Assembly (NCBI RefSeq): GCF_029227915.1
Contig: NC_079884.1
Span: 10,044,001-10,108,000, forward strand
Length of the DNA stretch: 64,000 bases
Reading direction: 5' to 3'
Source: Hydractinia symbiolongicarpus
Lineage: Eukaryota > Cnidaria > Hydrozoa > Anthoathecata > Hydractiniidae
The notes below the pieces were generated by a model that saw only the letters and a program-made list of their open reading frames with translations, ran no database searches and was not told where the DNA came from. Each line of letters starts with the position of its first letter. Positions within the stretch are counted from its first letter, which is position 1. Positions 49,201 to 63,959 of the stretch are shown piece after piece. The translations under genes and the position numbers were made by a program.

Positions 49201-50791
49201 GCGTGTTTTTCATTGGTCCCCACAGAGTCGGACGCAGGGTTTTGGGACCATGTTTTTACAAAACAAACAAACAAAGAAAACATACACAAACAAACAAACT
49301 ATTAAAAAAAAATCGGCGGGAAAGTTCTGGTGCGAAAGTTTTTTATCTTTGGACATCTCTGGCCTAGCAAATAAATATGAAGTATCCACACTCAATGCGT
49401 AGCTAGTCAACCTGATAGAAAATACTAACACACGTTCCTATTTTCTTAAAAACCTGTAGCTATGATTTTTTAGTGCTTTATATGCACTTAGCTATAGCTA
49501 GCATTTTAACAAATATTTTAAAGTCGGTGAAAATTAACACATTTAGGTAGTTATACATATTTCCTTAACCTGACCAAACTTATTTAATTTCATGTCTTTT
49601 AGCTTTTGCCTGCCCTTTGAGTAAGAAAATTATAGCCCACATAGGTAGCTTTATATGTTTCAACATAAGAGTTGAGATTCTTTCTTTAAATTTTCTAAGT
49701 AGTAAGCTCAATGTTTTGACACATGACTTGTAAAATGAAATATTGGAGGCTTTGAGCTATATCATGTATTTTCCTTCAGTAGATTCTCCTAAAAGTGTAA
49801 TATGCATTTGCGAAATGGGTGTTTGGTCATTCAAAGAAAAGAAAAATTTGGCACCAAGATTGTGTTCAGAATCTTTGAATATATTCATGGGTTATGTTAT
49901 TTATTTATTCTTAATACCATAAGTGGATCAGTTGAAAGATGTGGCCATAACATAATTTTGATGGCAGCAAATACACTAAATTGCGATATCACAAGGACCT
50001 TTCTCTTTAATCGAAAAACCAAATGATCTAAAACTCGTAATCATTAATTCACTCTTAGAATGATCATTTCTTTAGGACATATAAGAACTTAGCTAGTAAT
50101 AACAAAATGTATCAGTTTCAGGATCTGAAATAAAATTAATAATTAGTTCATCAGAAAAAGCACCAATGGGTGAACAACCCTTGCATTTCATCTCACAATT
50201 AACCTCCACACTCAGCAATTGCTGAAGTAAATGCTGAGGTGATTCTTGTTTGTCTCAGCAATTCTTTGCGGAGGTACTTCTTTAGTTAAATTTTATTCAA
50301 TAACACTCCTGGACTTTTTATTATATACAATATAATGCTTTATATCTTGGTTATTGGAAAGAAGCTCTTGCTTAATTTATATTGAGAAGCTTTTGCTTAT
50401 GATTCGTTTTTGGCAATTCACACAACAGTGGCAAAAAATTACCTCACTTAAATTTTGCAACCCTTAATTGCGAATCAGATAATAAAAATATTTCAACTTT
50501 GTTTGACTAGATCTAAGTAATTAACACATTTCATTTCCAATTTACCATTCTTTCGGGTATCAGAGAAAAATGAAGTTGAGACTGAGAAGACCAGGGACAA
50601 CTGGTACTTGTGTTTGTGGATCACAAGTTTTAAATGCCCCACTTGTCTCCAACATGAAAAAATATAAAAAGCTCTGAGAATTAAAAAAAAATAACCACAC
50701 AAAGATACTGTGGAAATAATTGTGGCATATTAACAACCACTAGGCATCATTTCCCCCTTGTTTAGGCCTTTGTTTCATTGGAATTACAATT
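46259..50791. other. Intergenic stretch between vasohibin and thymidylate synthase
   Basis: No gene was recognised. It contains an AAT/AAAT low-complexity run at about 48235-48295. A piece near 48778-48890 (CCTCGTCCCCAGG, then CGAACCGTAGCG) resembles half of the fold-back family. A short (CAAA)n-like run lies at 49259-49302. Confidence 0.45.
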
Positions 50792-50795
50792 GCTA

Positions 50796-50999
50796 GCAGG
50801 CCTTTTCAGGAAAATTTTAATATGTGTGTGCCAAAAAGCACGCCTCAAGTATTTTAGGTGTGTTTTTGGGTGTGCTGCACTGGTTAACTTCTTATAAAAT
50901 TTGTCATTTTGCAGGTGCTATCAATAGCACGCCTAAGCCATTTTCCGTGTGTGTGGAGGTGTGCGCATGCTATTGCACGCCTCTCCTGAAAAGGCCTGC
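50796..50999. mobile_element. 204-bp MITE with 16-bp perfect TIRs and GCTA target duplication
   Basis: GCAGGCCTTTTCAGGA at 50796-50811 is exactly mirrored at 50984-50999. GCTA sits directly outside both ends (50792-50795 and 51000-51003). Internally CACGCCT/AGGTGTG words are mirrored too. It lies about 0.8 kb upstream of the thymidylate synthase start, with a half copy at 53277-53340 in that gene's second intron. Confidence 0.88.
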
Positions 51000-51770
51000 G
51001 CTAGAAAGTGACATAGTAAAAAAACTATTTTTCGGGAGCTGATTTATGTCGGTATTTTTTTTGATTAGGCACTTTTTGCTAAATTGTGAGGACTAGGTGA
51101 AAAACTTTTCGAATTCATGAATTCACAGGTTTTTATGCTCATGAGAAAATAATTTATAGTAAAATATTTTTGTCAACGTGAATCATCTGATAATGGTCAG
51201 AGTTTCATGGTCCTTCAATTATACAGTCGTAAAGATAAAAATTAGTTTATTGTCACAGATGTGCTTCGGTTATGAAATTTATTGGCAGTTTTTTTAAAGA
51301 AAAAAAAGGAAAATTGTAAAATATTTGAACAATCTAGCTAAAGTTCAAAGTTTTAAAGATATAATTCAGAAATTTTGCTTGTAATTAGTTTCATTGACTC
51401 ATGTCAACAAAATTTTTGTCTGTCATTTTTGTTAGAGGTTATCCTTCGGCATACTAAAAAACGGCAGACTATATGTTGTTGCCTAAAGTTGTATCTTCAC
51501 TAGGCAACTTTTCGGCTTTCCATGTCTTTAGACGCTGGAGACTTTAAATTGTCTCAACATTACTTAAGCTTTGAAACAGTTTCACTGTTAAAGCTTCTAA
51601 GCTTTTTTGTATACAGTTTAATTAACTTTTTAATCTAAGGCTGGCTTGTTGCTTCATGAAATTTAAGCCTCGTGTTGCTTATAAAGTGTTGCTTATAAAG
51701 TTTTGCGTAAAGAAAGCATGCACTGGTATTTTTAATTTATGTTTTAACTTTAGAGTGTTACTAAAAGAAT
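51000..51770. other. Upstream region of thymidylate synthase
   Basis: No coding signal. A TTTTAACTTTAG acceptor-like motif (AG at 51752-51753) lies 17 bases before the ATG, as at vasohibin. The promoter position cannot be fixed. Confidence 0.4.
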
Positions 51771-55600
<3,830 letters not shown>

Positions 55601-55660
55601 AACGAAAAAGTACGAACGTAAAATGCTGTGCAATCATCGCATATGTGTAATGTGATACTA

Positions 55661-55666
55661 AATAAA
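55661..55666 (+). terminator. AATAAA polyadenylation signal of TYMS
   Basis: It lies 61 bases after the TGA stop; no stronger signal is nearer. Confidence 0.6.
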
Positions 55667-56129
55667 GTGCGTGCAAACATGATGTAAGAAAGTCTGGACT
55701 GTAAAAAGTTTGATTTAATACACGATGTGTTTAGTTGTGGTCATTACATGGTCTTGTTGTTTTTATATGTACGTAGTTAAAATGATAAATATCGGTGAGT
55801 CGACAAAAAAAGTTTGAAAAGTATTTGTTGAGGGGACAACCTATTCGTATATGTAGAAAAAAGGTTAACGTAAATGCTGTGATCTAACTTTGGTGAGCGT
55901 ATTTCATATTTGGTAATTCAAAAATACCGTAAATGATCGAATAAGCCCCCCGGTGTAAAAGTAATAAAACCAAACACTAATCGATCTCAATATCAGTATC
56001 GCCTTCTTCGTCCTCTTACGATCGTCTCTAAGAGAGCCGCATCAATCATTTTCTTGGTATCTGGGATAAATAGGTTGTCTTCCGTCTTATTTACCAGTTT
56101 TATTTGCTCATTAAGCATTGCAAAACCAG

Positions 56130-57756
56130 TCTAACAAGGAGGCTGATGCCCTTTAAAACGATTGTTCTGTTTATCCTTAATCACATAAGTTGCCGGTCTT
56201 AAGCCATACGTTTTGGACGATTTACGTTTTAATTTAGCTGGCAGCTTCTTCCAGGAATCAAGAATCCAAATAACAATTGTGCTGCGAGGCGGAGGTTTCA
56301 AATTCCCCTCATCGATTTCTTGATGAGTTCCTACGGTTTCAAGCCATTCATCGTATTTCTCTGTGCAATATCTTTTAAACGGTGTGTTCCAACTACCATC
56401 CGGCGCCTGGAAATATATAGTGCAAACTCCAAGGATCAAGACGGTGTCAGTCTTTCTGGCTTTAAAGGATGCTCCAGCAACTGTCATATGAGACTCGATG
56501 TATCCCAAGCTAACAATCTGCGTTTGAAGTTGAACTGTCCGAGAACAGTATTTGTCCAACTAACTGTTAGTTTGGTATTCATCCATCCGTTTGTCGATGT
56601 AGCTATTATGCACCTATTTCCATACTATTTCTTCATTATTTCAACATCACGTTTTCCTCCCTTGAATACAATGAAGGGCTTCAGTTTTGTTCCATAACCT
56701 TTCGCAGCCAGTCCAACGGTTACACGACATTTTCCGTGTCCAGTTGTCTTCATACTAACTGTTTTTGTTTTTTTAAACATCTACTGGTGTGTTTGACACC
56801 ATATCCGCCCAAATAGGTTCATCAAATTCTATACATGTTTTTTTTTTATATAAGCATGACATTTATAAGCATCTGTAGGCTTAAATTTGTTCATTTTTTA
56901 AGCATATGCTAAGCATTATGTGAAGCCTGAGAAAGTGTTGTGAAGAGTTTTTATGTTTTTTTTATTTCATAAGCAGTTTTTCTTTTTATTCTTTATGTCT
57001 GAATTAACCAGTATGTAGTGAGATTTAAGTTGTAATTCCTGTGTTTAAAATTCAAATTCAATATTTGTTTTCAAATAAGCATATTTTGAGCCTGATCATG
57101 TGTTTTTCATAAGCATATTCCAATATGTTTTTCCCATTAAGCATAACCTAGGCATATATTTAGCCTAAGTAAGTATAACATGTAATACCATCTGGTTAGT
57201 ATGAATATTTCAATCGTAATCTTTCCACTCGTAATATGTACCACACAATTTTAGCTACTACAAAATACTACAAGATCGGGATCTTTCTGTGCAACGGTAA
57301 GTTATTTCGTTTCATAAATTTAAAAAGCCAACCATTTGCAGCTTCAAATTTTTTGTCATAGCGACCTGGATCTTCTCATTTCAAATCTCCACAGATAATA
57401 ATTGCTTTTTTTCAGATAAGTTTCCTTGACACACGAAGCATCTTCATCCGACGTTCGACAATCTTTCTAGTACTTTTTTCTTCATTTCATCGCTTAAAGA
57501 TTTTCTGCCAGCACCTTGTAAACGTTCTCCTTTCTTTCTACTAACTGACTTTAAAAATACTTGTAAGTAATCCTGTTTTTTTCTTCCAATTACAAATGCA
57601 ATTGCTGTGAACTTTATATTTCACCGCAGCAGCCCCAATTGATTTTTTCCACAAATTCAACAACCTTAGTTTGAAATTAATCGTATAAGAATTTATATTC
57701 TCCTTTATGGGAAGCTGTTGCTGGCTCTTATAGTTCCATTTTTGCAAACAAAACAT
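56130..57756 (-). pseudogene. pogo/POGK-like DDE transposase relic
   Basis: From 57756 downward: an N-terminal helix-turn-helix (YTINFKLRLLNLWKKSIGAA, VKYKVHSNCICNWKKK), then RLQGAGRKSLSDEMKKKV in another frame. After the inserted repeat the DDE core follows: GKCRVTVGLAAKGYGTKLKP, FIVFKGGKRDVEIMKKYG, STNGWMNTKLTVSW and LLAWDT. The frame at 56559-56131 adds ESHMTVAGASFKARKTDTVL, DGSWNTPFKRYCTEKYDEW and STIVIWILDSWKKLPAKL. The fold and motif order match pogo/POGK-type DDE_1 transposases. Frameshifts and the internal insertion inactivate it. Confidence 0.82.
56850..57190. repeat. TAAGCAT-type dispersed repeat inside the transposase relic
   Basis: Multiple TAAGCAT and GCCT(A/G)A words at close spacing. 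The right half (57060-57160) matches 42470-42625. It interrupts the pogo-like transposase, so it arrived later. Confidence 0.75.
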
Positions 57757-58339
57757 TAAAATTACTTAAATTCGACTTCTCAGAGCGAGAACGATAAAAT
57801 TATAGCGTTAGTTTCATTTGTCAAGACGAATAAAACTTTCAATGATGTCTAAGGCATTATTAGTGTCGTATGAAATGAATTTTAAAATTGAGTTCCAGAC
57901 AGCTATTTGTAGACATCCTATTTATAAAGACGCTTGGGCAACACATATTGGACAAAAATAATATACAAAACAGACACCCGAGAAGAAGCAATCTAATATA
58001 ATAAGAATACCATTGGTATTTTTAAATCAACCGATATAGTTAAAACTACTACACTAAATTTCTCGTTTACTTACAAACTTTTTAAACGCAGCCCCTGAAA
58101 CAAACTCAGAGCATTTGTGGTTGGAAAGAAAAAGGTCGGACTTGTTGTTCCAGCAAAGTATGTTGCTTTGACAGGATTTGGATATGTGTTTTTCGACAAG
58201 TTGACCGAAAAAAAACCCTAACTTTGAATAGGGTGCTATAACCACGAGTGTTATTAATACATCAACTTGCTTCCCTATCAACTATTGTGTAATTACTGTG
58301 AATTCGAATGAATGAGGGCTTAATTGATCATTTAGGGCA

Positions 58340-59060
58340 TACCTTGTTTTCGGAAGGAAAGAATTTGTATGTGGATATTTACATATACGTTTCTTTGCCT
58401 GCTAATTCAGAAGTCAGAAGAAAGTTGGGTAATTTGTTAGATGAAAGTAACTCTGCGGCATCAACGTCTTTACTTTGCACCCGCCGTTTCTAGGAACTTC
58501 AGAATTGCATTTTTGGAACTATCATGAGAAATCTCTATTTGTGTATACTGATATGAATATATGTAAAATTATCGCTTGTAGAGATGACTTATAGTTTTCT
58601 TGAGTTATAGTGAGGGTGTGATCAAAGGTTGCAACTTTTTGTCCTCCACTGCATGTACTTTAAAGGCAGTGTTATGAGCCCATTGGAGCCACCTACTGAC
58701 TTCGAATCAGCTAGTGAGATAGTTATGTAACATACCTTAAGCAGAAAAACGTTGGCATAAGTTTAATTTAGCTATTGGCTAAAATGGATTTCATTTTGCG
58801 TATTAAAAATTTAGCTAAATTGGGCGACTGGTGGAAAATAGTATTATTACGTTACAAAATCGTTACATAGTAAAAGAGCTTTATCATTTAAAAGCTTTAT
58901 TCATATTTCGATGAAAGCATTGCGCTTTTTAATTTTTGAAAGGATTGGATTAATATTGTTTGTGTTTTTTAATGCGCATGGTTTATTATTTAAAATTTTC
59001 TAGGGCGGATTTAATTTATCACCAAATTTCTCCTAGTTAGACTTCGATGCGCGTACCTAC
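58340..59060. other. Intergenic stretch
   Basis: Nothing coding was recognised; AT-rich. Confidence 0.4.
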
Positions 59061-59447
59061 CTATAAGTCAAAACCACCATGCAAGCATAGGAATTGCCCA
59101 GTAAAGAAAAGGCATGTTGTAACGCGATAATAAGGATGGGTAGAACATCTATGATTTATAGGCCGTCCTCCCTTAGATTTAATTTTTGAGAAATTTGATG
59201 CACTGCCTTCTTTCCATTTTACTGGGCATTTTGATGTTTTTTTGCCCCGCAAGTTACAATTTTGCATTGTGCAGTAGCATTTATTACAAAATTTTGGTGG
59301 ATGTATTTTGTTTACATCTTGCTTAAAGTCCTCCTGAAATGCTGACTGAAGGCCAGAAAGGTTTTCCTTCACAAGATAGGAAACTCTTCCATTCAAAATA
59401 TTTTCACATATGCGACAAAGTTTGGTTAGATCTGTATGTTCTGCCAT
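59061..59447 (-). pseudogene. RAG1 N-terminal-domain-like fragment
   Basis: The minus frame begins MAEHTDLTKLCRICENIL and contains LQSAFQEDFKQDVNKIHPPK then FCNKCYCTM. The pattern CxxC...F..D...DV..IHP..FC..C...M is that of the zinc-binding N-terminal region of vertebrate RAG1 and of RAG1-N-terminal-like proteins known from invertebrates, including a mobile element reported in molluscs. The next segment (VKWKEGSASNFSKIKSKGGR) lines up with the RAG1 WxPHxxxCxxC segment but lacks its His and both Cys. The frame then drifts into a non-conserved tail before a stop. So the first zinc site is intact and the second is lost. Either a decayed copy or one exon of a variant protein. No RAG1 catalytic core is visible nearby. 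Confidence 0.65.
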
Positions 59448-59924
59448 TCTATAGCTATAATTATTCTAAAAAATAATATTATGTAACCAGTTTAATTGTT
59501 AGCCTTTCCAATTTTATTGTTTAACTTAGTCAAAAGCTTTTTGGAAACATAAAGTTTCACATTTCATGACCAAAGCTTTTTATCCTGTCTGTGACACCAT
59601 TTTGAAAATTTGAGTTTTTTCAGAATATTTTTCAGAAAAAAACTGAAAGCAGTATGAAAATTTAAAAAATAGAAAGTATAATCCTTGGGCTTTCGAAACA
59701 TATAAGTTTGATTAGGTGAAAATTTCTACATAACGTTATTGCCGACCTGTTAGCTAGGTCACTTTTTGACTTGACATTTACCGTCTCGTCTTACTTACGT
59801 TTGTTGCGCTTGGAAACGACAACAAAATTGTTTTTTGTTTTTCCACAACATCTGAAGACCTTAGATGCTAGTTTTTTTGTTTCGAGTTTCAATATATTGA
59901 AACATAAATTTTTTTGAAAATCTC
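59448..59924. other. Intergenic stretch
   Basis: No coding signal recognised. Confidence 0.35.
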
Positions 59925-60609
59925 TCAGTTGACAAATCGGCTCGTTGCATCTGATATCTCGAGACAATCAACATCTACTTTTATCAACCTTCGTTTTGTA
60001 TTTTTTGATCCTCGAATACAGAGTATTTCTGAACGCAGTAAACAAAATGATAATTTCGTTCGAAGCCAGTTTGTAACGGTACTTTGTTCTAGATTTCTTT
60101 TTTCCGCTACTTTATGCGACAGGGTGGAGATAAAATGTTCTGTCTCTCGACTGGATCCCCCATATGGTGTGAAAATCAGCGGTGTAAATGATCCGTGTTC
60201 TACTTCTAGCACTCTTTCTCCATATGCACGTTTCTTGATGTTTTCATTCGATTTGAATGCATTAGGCAGTTTCTGATTGAGGTATGTCAAAGCGAATGGG
60301 TTAAATACCCTTACGTCAAAAAATGCTCGTTGACCTCGTTGCCAGAATCCTCTAACGCTAGTCGAGTCTAGCTTCATATGTTGAGTTTGCAGAATTGCTT
60401 AATTTTTCTCCAGTCAGCTGTTGTAAACGCGGTTCTGTTTCTACATCATTGGAAATCTCTTCAGATATTTTTGCCAAAGTATCTTTTAATTCGTCGTGAC
60501 GTTGATGAATATAGCCACCCTTGACACATGACATAGCATGGTCAATCGTGAAGCCTTTTCCACAGACACAAATTGATGATAGGAACTTCAAATCCCACCG
60601 ATATCTCAT
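59925..60609 (-). pseudogene. Retroelement C-terminal zinc-finger/endonuclease-like relic
   Basis: Two minus frames join: 60609-60358 (CVCGKGFTIDHAMSCVKGGY, RHDELKDTLAKISEEI, VETEPRLQQLTGE, EARLD) and 60377-59925 (SVRGFWQRGQRAFFDVRVFN, KKRAYGERVLEVEHGSFTPL, GSSRETEHF, LRTKLSFCLLRS). The CxCx7Hx4C cluster followed by RH, EP, LD and FFDVRV recalls the zinc finger plus restriction-like endonuclease at the C-terminus of some retroelement polyproteins. I recognise the family as recurrent in cnidarian genomes but cannot name the clade. One frameshift separates the parts; no reverse transcriptase is visible upstream. Confidence 0.6.
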
Positions 60610-61820
60610 TCGTATGGCATCATAAAACTCTCTTTTAGTGCTAGTTAATGGTAGTTAAATAGATTTTAAATTTCTGTTATCGACATTGGAAGTTGTGCTT
60701 TTATCAGCATCTTTGTTATAAAATTTTGGAAGCTCGCCCCAGACCCCCGGCAAATGCGCTTAAATTCCATTGTACGGCCGTATAAATCACCCGTGATGAT
60801 GGAGAGTTGTATATATAGAGGGTTATGAGAGTTGAAGAGAGTTAGTTGTTCTATAATGATACACAAATGTGTTGTTTATTAGTTTCCTCTCTACGACATA
60901 AGGCATCTCAGGCGTATCTTTAGAATTGCTCTTTTCTAACCCAGTGTTTTATGCCTTCGTAATTTTTTTGTCCAATTATTCGTCCATTAAGGTTACGATG
61001 AAGAAGGTCTTCTTGTTGTTTTTATCTCTCTACTTATTTGTCCTAATGACCGTTTTTATCATCCGCGAGTAAAGCCGCTACCACCGTTAATGTCAAAAAG
61101 GCAAGAGAGGCTCTCGTGATCTCTTCCCCGTAAATTTAACAAAAAACAAAATGGTCTGGAAACGCTTTCGCAAACGGAGAAAAATGTTTGGTACGATATA
61201 ACGAATGATTTATTAAAAAAAAAAAAAAATGTACACCGGCGGCCTATCGGTATAAAAACAGAGCCAACAAGTGTTGTATATTACTTAGGGTTAAAAAAAA
61301 AAATAATAGCAAAAAAAAAAAAAAAAGAAAAATGTTTGGTGCCGGCTTTGCATGAACCAAGTTATTTATTTATACATGGTTGTTTTCACCGTATAAGATT
61401 TTAGGGTTTTTTTTTTAAAAAAAATGTTTTTAGTGTGGCCACAGAAAAACATTTTGTGGAACTTTCCTAGAAACTGAAGCGGGCAATGGAATGAGAAATC
61501 GGAGTCAGTCACCCTGCAATGATTTCTACTCCACAATCTCTTTTGCATCCCAAGGTGATTTAAAAGGAAAAAGAGGAAAATGTTGTAGATAGCTATTTGT
61601 ACCCCTAAGTCTCTCTTGTCATCAAAAGAGCAGAATCCCATGCTTAAGTTTCCACACAATGTGCTATTATATAGCTACTACTAAAGCTTTTTATTATATG
61701 GAATATTTATATTCACAACAATCGTTGTAAGAATGCTTTAGGAAGAATATATGTTGATTGATTGATTGTTTGCTACCGGATGTTGCCGCTACGTTTATTT
61801 CTCTTGTAGCTGCCTTATTC
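60610..61820. other. Intergenic stretch with poly-A tracts
   Basis: Long A runs occur at 61214-61229, 61293-61303 and 61311-61335. No gene was recognised. Confidence 0.5.
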
Positions 61821-61824
61821 TTAA

Positions 61825-62721
61825 AGGAGAACTAACGATAACAAGTTATGCTTAAAATGCTTGTTATTATGTGAATATGAACTGTGTTAATTTTTCTATA
61901 GCTATTTGTGAGCTTTGGTTCTGAAGTTTTTTAAGGTCAAGGTAGTCCTATGATGGTGGCCACTATCATGACAGTGAAATAGTCCTACAGTGGCCATCAT
62001 GTGTCGGTTAGGACTTTCTAAAAATACTAACTTGTGTGATTGACAAATCTGCAGGGATTTAAGCAAACGTATTCTGAATATATGAAACAAGGGAATGCTA
62101 AGCTGTGCCTCCTGTGATTTTTTAAGAGTAATTTTATTTATCATGTTTTGAAATAAGTATTTTTATCAGAATAAATGATGTTTCAATGTTTTAAATATAG
62201 TTTTAGAGTTTTAGACTTGAGTTGAGTTATCACTTGAAAAAAAATAAGTATTATGTGTATTCAACTTTATTATGAAATTTTTCTTGGATTATTTTTTGTA
62301 TGAAAACACCCTTAAAGACAACAGGTACTTCATTTCACTTGAAAATAAAATGCCAACTGATTATGCGTAATAAAGTGTACTGGAAGTGATTCTGTATTAT
62401 CAAAACAAAACAAAAACAGTCTCAAAGTTTTTCTTTGTTTACCTACTTTCGCATGTTTCTTAGTTCTTGAAAATTATTTTTTCTACAATGTTGTACTGAA
62501 ATTTAGCTTGTTTTCTTCATCGCTCGAACCATTTTCACAAGACAAGCGGAGCTATGTATGTTGTGTCACGTCACAAATAAACAAAATATGAACGAACTAA
62601 GTTGTTTATTGTTTGATAATGGTGGAAAAAATTTGGACATAAAAAATAAAAGTTTTTTGCAGGTTTTTGGGATATATAGGAATGTTTTTATAACAAAAAA
62701 GTTTTTTTTGTCAGTTCTCCT
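61825..62721. mobile_element. Non-autonomous TTAA-type DNA transposon, 897 bp
   Basis: TTAA-AGGAGAACTAAC at the left (TTAA at 61821) is mirrored by GTCAGTTCTCCT-TTAA at the right (TTAA at 62722). TTAA target duplication with AGG termini fits the Kolobok/piggyBac-like group. No transposase frame is recognised inside. Confidence 0.72.
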
Positions 62722-62725
62722 TTAA

Positions 62726-63220
62726 GCTTAGGTTTCTGTCTTTTAATCCGCGTTCTACCATGCACTTTAAATTAAACGATATTTGTTGCAAAAATAAGTA
62801 TGTTATTTACCATAGCAAATACCTCCTTGCATTTTTTTTCCTTGCCTTTGAGTCCCGGTGCAACTGATCAAAATTATACAATAAAAAATGAAATGTGTTT
62901 ATGTAATATTGCTTTTTATTTAAAAATGAAGATGACATCTGGAACCAAAAGAAATTTTTATTCTTTCATGAAAGAAACTTTAATGAAAAACCACCCGATA
63001 AACCTTTCTTTTAGCAACTTTGGTACTGCATTGCTTCACCTAAACTACAATTTCTAACAAAATTAATGACGCAATAGCACTTCCTTAACCAGTTTACTAG
63101 ATTAATAAAAAGCACAAAGCTATACTTTTACGGGTACATTAGGTTAGGTGAGCAGTGTTTACATGTACAAGTGACACTTTCTAAGTATGGATTTCTATTA
63201 AAATATTTCCACACTCGTGA
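62726..63220. other. Intergenic stretch
   Basis: An 85-codon plus frame (62800-63057) is present but has no recognised features. Confidence 0.35.
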
Positions 63221-63959
63221 TGATGTTGGACTTATTTTTGGTTAACAAGTCTTTTTAAATTTTTTAAAAAGCTCTTTTTGTTCTCAAGATGTTTACATTT
63301 AAGGAATTTCAGATTAAATTATGCTGCATAAATTATGATGTCATATTTGAGTAATAGCAAATTTTGACATTTTTTGTCATCAGTAATATTAGACCTGTTA
63401 AGGAATGTGCATTCAAACTGTAAAAATTGATAGATATTATAAAGGTGAATTGATTAACAAAATGACACTTGTTTGCTTGTCCCAGACCTCTTAATATTTT
63501 GCTTACGACCCCATAACTTGGGATGTACATGTCGGTTTGCAATCAAATTTTGTAAGTAAACATATAGGGCCTATACAAGCTTACCCAGAAAATGTTATTG
63601 CAAACCAAGTTACAGATCCTGATTTATTGGGTCATTGGAAAAAATTTAAGAGGCCTGGGACGAGCAAACGAGTGTCAGTTTGGCAAAAAAAAATTATGTT
63701 AGTCAATTCACCTATATATTATCTATGCAACAACAAAGCACATTTCTTAACAGGTCTAAAATTACTAATGACAGAAAATGTCAAAAGGTTGGTATTTACT
63801 TAAATTTGACATGCAGCATAATTAAATCTGAAATTCTTTAAATGTGAATATCTTGAGAACAAAAAAAGCTTCTTAAAAAATTTTAAAAGACTTGTTTACC
63901 AACTTTTTAAGCTCTATAATATATATAAGGCCAACATCATTTTATACCTCAGGTTCCCT
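63221..63959. mobile_element. Near-palindromic fold-back element, about 0.7 kb
   Basis: Almost the entire segment reads the same on both strands around a centre at about 63569 (TATAGGGCCTATA). Paired blocks include GTCTTTTTAAATTTTTTAAA with its mirror near 63870, GATTAAATTATGCTGCATAA with its mirror near 63815, TAATATTAGACCTGTTAAGG with its mirror near 63755, and the CTTGTCCCAGACCTCTTAA block at 63476 with its mirror near 63650. The right end passes into CAGGTTCCCT-TTAA, a TTAA-type terminus resembling 61825-62721. Frames on both strands are by-products of the symmetry. Confidence 0.85.

Larger units (their letters stand above)
55927..58339 (-). mobile_element. pogo-like DNA transposon with TIRs and TA target site
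   Basis: The left end TA-CCGTAAATGATCGAATAAGC is mirrored at the right by GGGCTTAATTGATCATTTAGGGCA-TA (imperfect). Between them lies a decayed minus-strand transposase. The element is about 2.4 kb and includes a later insertion of TAAGCAT-type repeat. The 237-bp MITE at 22011-22247 has similar ends. Confidence 0.8.

Noticed and set aside
63333-63803. Two similar frames on opposite strands (63333-63542 minus and 63537-63803 plus)
   Set aside because: They are the mirror images produced by the palindrome.
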